NCBI GenBank assembly: GCA_020137815.1
Contig: CM035353.1
Span: 5,823,597-5,887,596 of the forward strand
From: Hormiphora californensis
Taxonomy: Eukaryota > Ctenophora > Tentaculata > Cydippida > Pleurobrachiidae
DNA: 64,000 nt
Direction of reading: 5' to 3'
Part shown: positions 21,864 to 31,904 of the stretch, piece after piece
Layout of the letters: every line of letters starts with the position of its first letter
How positions within the stretch are numbered: the stretch's first letter is position 1
Made by a program: the position numbers and the translations under genes
The notes under the pieces: model-generated
Seen by the model: the letters and a program-made list of their open reading frames with translations, nothing else
What the model was told of the DNA's origin: nothing
Databases searched by the model: none

Positions 21864-23010
21864 GCCATGCGATAGATCTGGCGAGGAGTTGGACATTATA
21901 TACTCCAGACTAAAGGTACACTGATTCAAGCAACAGTTATTATTATTTGAACAGACTTCACCAGTGTGTTTCAGTAGTTCTCTTTAGGATGTAGTATCAC
22001 ACTTGAACAGTATGCCACGTGGACAGAAACCATTATAACAGATCTGCAGATCCGTGCTACACCCGATTTCAGTTCTAAATCATCTTCTCTTCAGGAATTC
22101 TAAATCTTCTCTTTTCAGGATGTCAAGGCATTTGAGGAGTATGATTCACAGCTCCTTCAACAGATCTGCTACTACGGGTATTATGAGGATCTTGAAAAGG
22201 GAATAACCTGTAAGTTTGGAGGGGGAATCTGGCACAGGTATTTTATACTAATTACCTATACATATACATATGCCTATGAATAGAGGTTTGAGACTGTAAA
22301 GTATAATTTGCCATAAAACATAAATAGGGGGGGGGGGGAGTTAGACCTTCTCGTGCGACAAATAATAATCAGTGCAATAGTTGTATCTCTCGCTTTGGAA
22401 ACGCATTAGAGGCCTCTCGGATTTTTGAAGTTGTCATCCCCCTGGGTGGCGTGAGTTTTTAAATTTGCCCGCCAGAAACTTGTTTTCGCTCTCACGCCTT
22501 TGTTTCTTGTCCAACTTCATCAAAAAAAAATTTTTACGGACTCACAAAATTATGTTTTTTCCGATGATATGCGGCTTTTTGCCGAAAAGTGAGAGCAAGT
22601 GGGGGCTGTCACGCGCAAATACGAAGCCTTTTGGAATGATATTTCCTGGCTAAACTTCGTGAAAATTAAGTACACACTTTCCAATCTTCTACTCATTATA
22701 GTATCTCACTGTTCACATTCACACTCTGTTATACACATTCCTACATTACTACTTTTTGTGCAGCTATATATTGTGTATCATGGCCGGTAATTACAGTACA
22801 AAGGTACTGTAAAGTATCAGCTATCAGCTCAACATATCGGGCTATCAATATATATAAAAGAGCAGTAATGTGTTATATTTTTGGGTAGCGGCTACTATCT
22901 AACAGTTCTATATCTTTGCAGTGTATCGACAGGGGGACAAGGGTACCAACTGGTATGCAGTTCTCTCCGGATCTCTCGACGTTAACGTTGCTGCAAGTGA
23001 GGCTGATCGG
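21864..23010 (+). CDS. RAPGEF4: EPAC (cAMP-regulated Rap exchange factor) exons, copy A
   Basis: Three exons (21864-21915, 22119-22209 and 22922-23010), GT-AG, phases 1/0/1/0, encode [37 protein letters not shown] and on to [19 protein letters not shown]. They correspond to the start of the first cyclic-nucleotide-binding domain of EPAC2 (human [38 protein letters not shown]). EPAC proteins bind cAMP and activate Rap1/Rap2. The N-terminal exon upstream was not found. After the third exon no copy of the following exon (NVVTVCTLGV, at 56839) is present before the gap, so copy A cannot complete the domain locally. It differs from copy B by seven synonymous and no amino-acid changes. Confidence 0.85.
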
Positions 23011-23481
23011 GTGAGTACTTTATAAACCTTGATAACAGGAACCGACCGAATCAGGAAATACTGGTCCCTGATTGGCTGATAACCAGTCACGTGACCTTAA
23101 TAACGAGTTCTGATTGGTTGTTTACTTGTTTCGGTCGGTTCCTGCTTGATAATACACATACAGTTGGGTACGAGGTCCCCTCTCTTTTTCCCGAACGTAG
23201 CACACGCGGTATATCGTGAGAAAGTACAACACGGAAGGGAGAGAAGAGAGGTGATATTATACCGTGTACCTCGATATACCGTGTGCCGTGCAGTTGTCCT
23301 TCCCCATTTCCCCAAGAATTTAGTCCAGTATATAACATCGATTCATTCATCAGAATGAATTTATATTCATTCTGATGAATGTTATAACGTATGCAATGTT
23401 TAGTTTGGAAATTACCAAATTAGAACAATTGGCCTGGCCGTACTTCTTTTCCTATCTACGAGTTCTCCAAAACCATCTCTC

Positions 23482-23800
23482 TTTTTTTTTTCTCTCTCTC
23501 TCTCCTCTCTCTCTCCTCTCACTCTCTCTCTCGCCTCTCTCTCTCTCCTCTCTCTCTCTCCTCTCATCTCTCCTCTCCTCTCTCTCTCCTCTCTCTCTCC
23601 TCGTGCTCTCTCTCTCTCATCATCTCTCTCTCTCTCTCCTCGTCTCTCTCCTCTCTCTCTCCTCTCTCGATCTCCTCTCTCTCTCTCTCTACTCTCTCTC
23701 TTCATCTCTCTTCTCTCTCTCGCCTCTGCCTCAGTCCCTCTCTGTCTCGGGTGCTCGGTCTTCATCTCTCTCGTCTCTCTCTTCCTTCGCTTTCTCCTTT
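23482..23800. repeat. CT-rich microsatellite
   Basis: (CTCT)n with irregular C interruptions. It is longer than the matching region of copy B (48578-48675). Confidence 0.9.
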
Positions 23801-24003
23801 ATCAAGTTGTCAATAACGCACTATCAACGTGCTAGACGCATTTCCGGGCCCAATTTGTTCAGCTCTCAATGCCATAACTGGGAAAGAAGAGATAGATCGC
23901 AGAAAGATAGGAAGAGAGATCTCAGGAAGATAGAACAATATAACATAGACAGATAACAATAGAGATTAGAGAAATAAGAACGTGCATTTTAGTGTAGGGA
24001 CTT

Positions 24004-24195
24004 TTGGGAGAAAGCGAGATAGAGAGAGGGATAAAGAGAGAGAGAGGGAGAGAACGAGAGAGAGGGAGAGAGAGAGAGAGAGAGGAGAGAAGAGAGAGGA
24101 GAGAGAGAGAGAGAAGAGGAGAGAGAGAGAGAGAGAGTGAGAGTGAGAGAAAGAGAGAAGGAGAAAGAGACTAAGAGAGAGAGAGAGAGGGAGAT

Positions 24196-24240
<45 letters not shown>
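24004..24240. repeat. GA-rich microsatellite
   Basis: Interrupted (GA)n, with its counterpart in copy B at 48925-49075. Confidence 0.9.
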
Positions 24241-24245
<5 letters not shown>

Positions 24246-24349
24246 TATAGAGATAGATAGTTGTTGTGTGTTGTGCTATATTATAGGATATATTGTATTC
24301 TGCTCACTGGTGCTGTTGATCAAGATGTAATGGTTCTGAAACCCCCTCG

Positions 24350-24483
<134 letters not shown>

Positions 24484-24737
24484 TCTAATGTCTACACGTA
24501 TGAGCGCTTATCTATATTGTCATTTTCCTTTCTCCAGTCCCCGAGCCTCTATAACCTCTTCAATGGCTCAATGCTTGTTGGGGTTCTAGTGTCAGTCGTT
24601 ACTTTGTTCTTGCTATTTTCTAACCCTCCCTTTACATTTGTAAGGGCGCCCGAAACACAGTCTAGCCAGGCAAACTTTGTTCATTGTTGTAAGGTACTGG
24701 ATTCCCAAAAATAAATGAGCCATCAGAGAGATAGATA

Positions 24738-25491
24738 GGGTAAGCTGGGGCAGTTTGGCCCACCGGGTAAAGTGGCCCATGTATGGGGCAAAGTGGCCCT
24801 AGTTATTACATGTGGTCACGTGACTTTTTCTCCAGCGGAGACCTGCTCGTTCTGTTCCGAATTTTCGGTTTAAAACTGCTGTCATTTCTGTTTGGGTTGG
24901 CCGATTTTAATTTTGCAAAAACTGCCAGTTAGGCTTTATAATTCTCTAAAACGTGGTATAAAAATTTTGAAGAAATTGGCATTTTTGTTGTCTTAATTGT
25001 CAATTTTGTGAAATCGGGGCGAATATGGCCCACTCTCCGGGGCAAAGTGGTCCGGTCTGGGGCAAAGTGGCCCACCTCTAGGACCAATGAAATGGCGCCT
25101 GCAATACCACGTGACATTGGAATGCACAAAAATGTAGTCCAGACGGTCAAAATAAGGGCAAAGTGGCCCATGTTCCGGTGCAGAACATGGGCCACTTTGC
25201 CCCTAATTTGATCGTTTCGTCTAACAACACCAGGCACGTGATAAAATCGAGCAATGCTATTGGCTTGGGCCACTTTGCCCCGGTGCAAATTTTCCAAAAA
25301 AACGCCTCACCAAATTATTTGAATTGATTAATTAACCCATTAAATAAAACTTGTAGATTTTAAAATTTAGCTCGGCTGAAAGGGAAAGGTTTCATTGGAT
25401 AGCCTATATAATTTTTTTCTTCCTGCTGTATATATTGCGTATTTTAGAACCTAAAACGTTAAAAATGGGCCACTTTCGCCCCAGCTTACCC
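24738..25491. mobile_element. TA-flanked element with GGGTAAGCTGGGGC ends
   Basis: Ends GGGTAAGCTGGGGCAGTTTG and the inverse GCCCCAGCTTACCC are flanked by TA. Internal GGGGCAAAGTGGCCC-type repeats recur in both orientations, including a central pair at 25150-25203. Copy B has an empty site near 49470, which dates the insertion after the duplication. Confidence 0.85.
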
Positions 25492-25677
25492 TAGAGAAGG
25501 AAGGAAACAGAGATATAATAGAAAGTGGGAGATGAAAGAAGAGTGAAGTAGAAAGAGAGGTAGAGTTAGTGAGATTTAATAGGCAACTGTGTTCCACACA
25601 ATTACATTGTTTTAAAACAACACAACACATTTAATGAGCTATGATAGTGCCGTCTGTGTTTTCTGTTAAATACTAAC

Positions 25678-26550
25678 GTGTTGGGCAAAAAAAATGTCCC
25701 CCCTAGACTAGCATAGTTCCAGATATCGTAGAGCTCTAAAATTTTACACAGTTACTCTATGGGACAAATAAATAAGTTCCACAAAATTTCAGACTTTTAG
25801 CTCAAAGTTCATTTTTTTGATCAGAATGAACATTGTTATTCATTCCAAAAAACATGATTTTTCGGTCCAGAAGCCAAGCAATTGCCTTTGGCTCTCGATT
25901 TTCTTTCAAATGCGACCAAGAAAAGCCAAAACGGACAACCACAAGGCACACAGTGGTCATGTTTCTGACAGTTGGTCAGGTCATGTGATCCCCACCGAAT
26001 CGTGTAATTTATTCAGAATTGCTAATCAGGCTTAATGGTGGAGAATCACGTATCACAGCTGCTAATGAGGGATGACGATGACTATTGGTCATGAGATCCG
26101 AAGCTCATTAACAAGTGGCCTCTTTACCCAAGTGCTCCCGAATCACATGTCGCTTTTTCGATACACATCCCTCATTAGCGACTGTGCTACGTGATTCTTC
26201 CCCACTAAGCCTGATTAGCAACTCACGATTCGATGGGGATCACATGACCTGACTAACTGTCAGAAACATTACCACTGTGTGCCTTGTGGTTGTCTGTTTT
26301 GGCTTTTCTTGGTCGCATTTGAAAGAAAATCGAGAGCCAAAGACAATTGCTTGGCTTCTGGACCGAAAAATCATGTTTTTTGGAATGAACAACAATGTTC
26401 ATTCCGATCAAAAAAATGAACTTTGAGCTAAAAGTCAGAAATTTTGTGGAACTTATTTATTTGTCCCATAGAGTAACTGTGTAAAATTTTAGAGCTCTAC
26501 GATATCTGGAACTATGCTAGTCTAGGGGGGACATTTTTTTTGCCCAACAC
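25678..26550. mobile_element. 870-bp fold-back element
   Basis: GTGTTGGGCAAAAAAAATGT at the left and its inverse at the right begin arms of more than 400 bp, nearly identical to the centre near 26110. Copy B lacks it (near 49668). Confidence 0.9.
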
Positions 26551-26599
26551 TATCTTCGGATTTAGCACTGTATACTTATAGGCCACTGCATGATCAGCT

Positions 26600-27443
26600 C
26601 CAATGAAATAGCTCGGGGCCCCCACCCCCCCCCCCCCCCCCCCCCTTTTTTACCCTTTGGGAAATTTTGTTCTACTTTCATACTATCGACGTCTTTTTTT
26701 TGAATAAAACATCTTTTTTTGGGTTTTTAACTTTTTTTTTGGGTAGCTTTGTTCGTAGCTTTTTTCTATCCCCCTCTGTGATCATATCTCACATTTGAAT
26801 TGTCAAAATGAACCCCAATTTCATCCCATTATTCAATCTCCTCACCCTATTTTACAATGTTTAAGTAACGCTAAACCTTTTGGCCCTACAACCAAAACCC
26901 CCCCCCCCCCCTTTTTATTTTCCCCTTTTCCTCTTTCCCCTTCTCTCCTTTTTTTTTTCCCCCCTTTTTCTCTTTTCCCTCCCCCCTTTTTTTCCCCCTC
27001 TCCCCCTCCCTTCCCCCCCTTCTCTTCTTCTTTCCCCCCTCCCCCCCTTTTTTTCCTTTCTCCTCCCCTTTTCCCCTCTCTCTCCCTCTCCCCCCTCTTC
27101 CCCCCCCTCCCTCTCTCCCCCCCCTCTTTTTTTTTAAATTTTTTTCTCTGAATTTCCCCCCCCCTATCCCCCCTTCCCCCCCTTCCCTTTTTTTTTCCCC
27201 TTTCCTCTTCCCTTTCCTTTCCGGCTTTTAAGGGGTTAAAATTTTAAAATAAAGGGGGGGGTTTTGGGGGGGGTTAAACCCCGACCAAAACCCAAAACTG
27301 GTCAATACACTTTTTGGGGAATTGAGGCGGCGATAAAAAAAAATTTTCCCCCCAAAAAGGAAAAAAGGAAAGGTGGACCCCCTTAAAGGTTTTTTAAAAA
27401 ACAAGGGGTTAATGGGGGGGTAAACCCGACCCCTTTTTTCCTT
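26600..27443. other. Low-quality contig end
   Basis: Up to about 26870 the text follows copy B (49700-50015) but with expanded T, C and A homopolymers; beyond that it becomes runs of C and T, then mixed homopolymers up to the gap. This is the pattern of unreliable base calls, not a real low-complexity gene. Proline/serine-rich ORFs here should be ignored. Confidence 0.85.
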
Positions 27444-27543
27444 NNNNNNNNNNNNNNNNNNNNNNNNNNNNNNNNNNNNNNNNNNNNNNNNNNNNNNNNN
27501 NNNNNNNNNNNNNNNNNNNNNNNNNNNNNNNNNNNNNNNNNNN
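27444..27543. other. Assembly gap (100 N)
   Basis: Exactly 100 N, a conventional placeholder, so the real distance between 27443 and 27544 is unknown. Confidence 0.99.
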
Positions 27544-27855
27544 CTGAGAATGTGGTGATTCCCCGGGCTACCCTTCCCTCACCGCGGCTAGAGAGAGATG
27601 GCAAAGTTATAGAAGGAGGGGGAGGAGAGAGGGGGAGTTGCAGCAACTGTGAGAATAGGGATTACAGAGAAGAGAGAGTGGGTAGGGTTCAATCATTGGT
27701 GTGTAATGACTGAAATGTCACACAACTAATACAGATGTCGCCAATATAATAGGCGTGAATAGAGTCACTCGGGGGAAAGCATAATGTAGCAGGGGTGGGG
27801 AATCGTTTAGCAACAAAAGAGAGAAGCAACAAAATGTGTAAAAAGTAGTTAAAAT

Positions 27856-28623
27856 GTGAGGAAGTTTTGTTTTCTCCTTCCGGCTGGACAAATGAGTAGA
27901 CGTAGATTTTATTGTAGAATAACGCTATCAATTTCGGCGCACAGCAGCACCATCTTCAGGCTATAATACACGGATACACATGTTAGAAAAACTGTACACA
28001 TACCAATCGTAAAATAAAAATTACTGGAAAATCTAAAGCTAGCTAATTTAGTGAAATAGTAAAAAGTTGAAAAAACTACACGCGGGACTGGAAAAATTAT
28101 AAAACAAAAAGTAAACTAGGAATAAAACGGGGTTTAAATAGTAAAGAAATAAGATCAGATAGTGAAATAAGTAGAATCACGCGACTGCTCAAAAGATAAT
28201 GCTAAAAATACTCAATGACAATATGGCCGTTAGAAAATACTAAACGGATAATATTAAGAAATAAGGAATCTAGATATCTTTTTGAGCAGTCGCGTGATTC
28301 CTATCTTATTTCACTATCTGATCTTATTTCTTTACTATTTAAACCCCGTTTATTTCCTAGTCTTTACTTTTTGTTTTATAATTTTTCCAGTCCCGCGTGT
28401 AGTTTTTTCAACTTTTTACTATTTCACTAAATTAGCTTAGCTTTAGAATTTTCCAGTAATTTTTATTTTACGATTGGTATGTGTACAGTTTTTCTAACAT
28501 GTGTATCCCGTGTATTATAGCCTGAAGATGGGTTTATGCTGTGTTGTGCGCCGAAATTAACGTATCACATAATCTACGTCTACTCATTTGTCCAGCCGGA
28601 AGGAGAAAACAAAACTTCCTCAC
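27856..28623. mobile_element. Fold-back element, arms about 370 bp
   Basis: GTGAGGAAGTTTTGTTTTCT at the left is inverse to the right end. The arms include ATTTCGGCGCAC, TACACGCGGGACTGGAAAAA and ATCACGCGACTGCTCAAAA with their complements. A related but shorter sequence occurs at 36415-36620. Confidence 0.85.
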
Positions 28624-28773
28624 TGATATGCGGCTAATAAACAATCAACCGATCCTTATTCTCTGTAGTTAAAATGCATTATGAATATATATGTACAGCT
28701 GTAGTTACACGCAATATAGAATAGGGAAATGCCTGCTCCCCCCCTCTCTCTCTGTCTGTTCTGTCAAAGAGAT

Positions 28774-29865
28774 TCAGTTAATGGTATTGTAGGACCTCAG
28801 CAGGGAGCGTGTACTGCTGAGCCTTTCTTTCACATTTTGGAGGTAGCTTGATATGTCATCCTCTTCATTATCATCCAGCACCTCACTCAGTGGAACCTCA
28901 TTAGAGCGTGCAACACTCTCTCCCCCATATGAGACAACTTTAATATCCCGATGTTGAACTTTAGATTCCAATATGTCCATTCGAGCTGTCAGGTTAGTCA
29001 ACATGATCCTGATCTCTCTCAACTCCTCTGAGCACCCCACACACTTCCCCACACCACTCCTCTCATTATCATCACGCTCCACTTTATCGAGCACCACAGT
29101 GATCTGATCCTCAGGTAAAACTTCAACTGTGGTTACACATGTTACAGGCTGGGGGTGATCCATCATGCCCTCCTCCACGTCGAGTGGAATGGCAAAGATA
29201 TCTCTAGCATTCTCCTCGCTATAAAGCCGTTCTTCGTCGCCAAAGAAACTCTCTCCCGCAGTGGGAAAACTCTCCTGAGCAGTAGGATTAGGGACTGATT
29301 GTTTTGGTTCACAAACAGTGCTGTTCAGGGTAGGCATGATATCAAAATCTGGGAACGATGGAGTTTTCTCAATGACTTGCTGGTAGATATGCTGTATATT
29401 GTTCTCAAGAATAATTAATTGGTGATTCTCCTTGTTGGTATTTGGACATGATTTTCTTTCATTCTCCCTTGCCATTGCATTTCCTAGAACCCTTCGTTTC
29501 TTCTTCCCATACCTACCCTGGATAAGAGTAAACACTTCATTTGTTAACACTAGTTTCTGCTCTGCGTAGCCTGTTGAGAGGAACTTCGGCACTGTCAGTT
29601 TTGGTACAAACGACATATCATCCCTGAGAATCTTGTACAACGAATCTAAAAACTGTTTATCTGATTTACCGCCCAACTGAAAACCAGACGCCTGTAATTT
29701 CTTCGCAAAGTTGAGTGAATAGTCTTTGATGATAAACCGTAGCAAGGGCATGAATTCGGCGGTGTAGCCTGCGAGAAGATTGGTATAATTCACATTGTGT
29801 GGGTAGTGGACGGTTCGAAGTAGTGACTGGAGTCTTGTTCCTTGGTTCCTCAGATCACCAGACAT
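28774..29865 (-). CDS. CEP44: Centrosomal protein 44 (CEP44)
   Basis: A single open frame encodes 363 residues from MSGDLRNQG (29865) to TAA (28774-28776); a further in-frame Met is 11 codons upstream. I chose 29865 because human CEP44 starts MATGDLKRSL. The conserved CEP44 domain spans about residues 1-125: RTVHYPHNVNYTNLLAG, FMPLLRFIIKDYS, DKQFLDSLYKILRDD and FLSTGYAEQKLVLTNEVF. A coiled coil near residues 275-310 (CSEELREIRIMLTNLTARMD) matches the human position of the second coiled coil. CEP44 binds microtubules at the proximal inner centriole and is needed for centriole-to-centrosome conversion. The frame is uninterrupted although vertebrate genes have many introns; no poly-A tract or target duplication shows retrocopying. 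It is flanked by repeats on both sides. Confidence 0.88.
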   Translation of the reverse strand: MSGDLRNQGTRLQSLLRTVHYPHNVNYTNLLAGYTAEFMPLLRFIIKDYSLNFAKKLQASGFQLGGKSDKQFLDSLYKILRDDMSFVPKLTVPKFLSTGYAEQKLVLTNEVFTLIQGRYGKKKRRVLGNAMARENERKSCPNTNKENHQLIILENNIQHIYQQVIEKTPSFPDFDIMPTLNSTVCEPKQSVPNPTAQESFPTAGESFFGDEERLYSEENARDIFAIPLDVEEGMMDHPQPVTCVTTVEVLPEDQITVVLDKVERDDNERSGVGKCVGCSEELREIRIMLTNLTARMDILESKVQHRDIKVVSYGGESVARSNEVPLSEVLDDNEEDDISSYLQNVKERLSSTRSLLRSYNTIN

Positions 29866-29878
29866 CCCTAAGAGTTTT

Positions 29879-30125
29879 TTATACAAATACAAATACAAAT
29901 ATACATTTATTGTCCGCTTTTCATTGTCTCAAAACGTGCCAAATTTAGTATACAGTACACAGCGTACTGACAAAACTTTTCTGATGACAAGTTTAAGCAG
30001 TAAAATAATTGGCATATGCCACAGGCCCCGTGCGGGATAATACAGAGATTTCCAAAATTGAAATCAACAAAGTTTCACGTGAAAAAAGTTTGGCAAACCG
30101 CAAACGTTGCTGGCCCCCAGCGCGG
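29879..30125. other. CEP44 upstream region
   Basis: It starts with an ACAAAT tandem (29881-29900) directly before the gene and is otherwise unremarkable. The CEP44 promoter should lie here, but no motif is clear. Confidence 0.4.
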
Positions 30126-30127
30126 GA

Positions 30128-30871
30128 TAGGGATCCCTAAAAAAGTTCAGTATTTACACAGAGTTTACACAGTCTTTACACAGTCATAGGGATCCCTAAT
30201 AAAGTTGTGACTTGTCACCAAACATGTGGTTCCCGTGGCGGCGCGGCTTCAAAATGCGCGATTGTAACTTGTCACCGCATGGTTTACGCCGCGCCGCAGC
30301 TACGCGCAGTGGGAACCACGTGCGTTTTGGTACGCGCACACGCGGTGACAAGTCACAACCGCGCCTCCGCAAGACTACAGTGACAAGTCACAACTTTATT
30401 AGGGATCCCTATAGGGATCCCTAATAAAGTTGTGACTTGTCACTGTAGTCTTGCGGAGGCGCGGTTGTGACTTGTCACCGCGTGTGCGCGTACCAAAACG
30501 CACGTGGTTCCCACTGTGCGTAGCTGCGGCGCGGCGTAAACCATGCGGTGACAAGTTACAATCGCGCATTTTGAAGCCGCGCCGCCACGGGAACCACATG
30601 TTTGGTGACAAGTCATAACTTTATTAGGGATCCCTATTACACCCAGAGCGCCCGCGCCGCTCTGGGTGTAAAGACTGCGTCTTTCGCACTCGATTTGCAG
30701 CGTTTTCGGAAACTTTTTTCGCCGCAGCGCTCAATTTACTCAATTGTGCAGCACACAATCCAATATTTTCTTAGAAAAAGCCGCAAAACGCAGCACGCGC
30801 CGCTCTGGGTGTAATGACTGTGTAAAGACTGTGTAAACTCTGTGTAAATACTGAACTTTTTTAGGGATCCC
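30128..30871. mobile_element. Nested palindromic element
   Basis: The outer ends GGGATCCCTAAAAAAGTTCA and inverse continue into TTTACACAGAGTTTACACAG. The left part holds the palindrome at 30187-30636. The right part (30637-30860) begins with the hairpin TTACACCCAGAGCG/CGCTCTGGGTGTAA. That right part recurs nearly unchanged at 42865-43098. Confidence 0.85.
30187..30636. repeat. Near-perfect 450-bp palindrome with no spacer
   Basis: Arms of 225 bp meet at TCCCTATAGGGA. Only a few differences are seen (near 30309 against 30516, and 30614). The arms begin TAGGGATCCCTAATAAAG. Identical 70-residue ORFs on both strands result from the symmetry. Confidence 0.95.
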
Positions 30872-31354
30872 AGCGCTTTTCAAGAAAAAAGTGAAACTTT
30901 GCATTTTTTATTTGGAAGATTTTGAAAATTTTAATGTTTATGATCATCCAAATGCAGCGTTTTTAGCTATTTCTTTCGCGCGTTACAAATAAAAAGGTAA
31001 GCGCGCTTTTTAATGAACACATCGCTGCACAAACGATTTTTCAATATTATTTCGGAAATTTTCTCACGCGGTTTTTTAAACTATTTTTTTTCTCGAAAAG
31101 CATGAGCATACTCGGAAATGTTCAGGTAGTGCACAGGTCGAGAACACAGGTAGTGCACAGTCACGCGCAAATCAAAATCAGGTAAGTCACATTGATGAGC
31201 CGCGCGAGTTTGAAAAATAAATCAAAATATCTGGAATCTGTTCATTTCATCGCAGACCTTCTCCACGACCGTGTCCAGACCTTGTGCTGACCTTGTGCTC
31301 GACCTCGTGCTCGACCTCGTGCTTGATCTCGTGCTTGACCAATGACCTCTCTCT

Positions 31355-31365
31355 GTCTCTCTCTG

Positions 31366-31401
<36 letters not shown>

Positions 31402-31512
31402 AGAGAGAGAGAGAGAGAGAGAGTCTCTCTGTCTCTCCCTCTGTCTCTATCTGTCTCTCTCTCTCTGTCTCTCTCTCTCTCTCTCACTCTCTCTCTCTCT
31501 CTCCCTCCCTCT
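31355..31512. repeat. (CT)n-(GA)n-(CT)n microsatellite
   Basis: A CT run changes to GA at 31400 and back to CT at 31423, so part of it is self-complementary. Confidence 0.95.
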
Positions 31513-31904
31513 CTATCTTTTGTATGTCCCTGACCTCTGTTAGGCCGGTTGTCGATTGGGTTGGGTTGAGGTTTACCATATTAAATGTACCAGAACGCCC
31601 TATACCAAGTTAGGGCCTAACATTTACCGCTTACCGATGTGAAAGCCACCCTTTCCATTTAGGATGTTTGTAAAAATGAAAAAAACAGGATAAATTAGTA
31701 AAACTACAATCCCAGAAGCAGTTGGAGGTGTTTACTATCATGATGGAGGAGCTTGAGGATATTCACTAAAATTATAGCTTTGACTTTACTCATAACTCCA
31801 GGTAAGGTCCGCCGGCTACCTCCCCTGGCACACTCCCCTATACGGACAGGGAACGTCATTTTGAACACCAAGTTATGTCTAATTGGCTTTCTTTTCTTCC
31901 TTGA

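Noticed and set aside
26795-27151. Proline/serine-rich ORF
   Set aside because: Sits in the low-quality homopolymer region at a contig end.
30212-30611. Identical 70-codon ORFs on both strands
   Set aside because: Mirror images caused by the perfect palindrome; composition is not protein-like.
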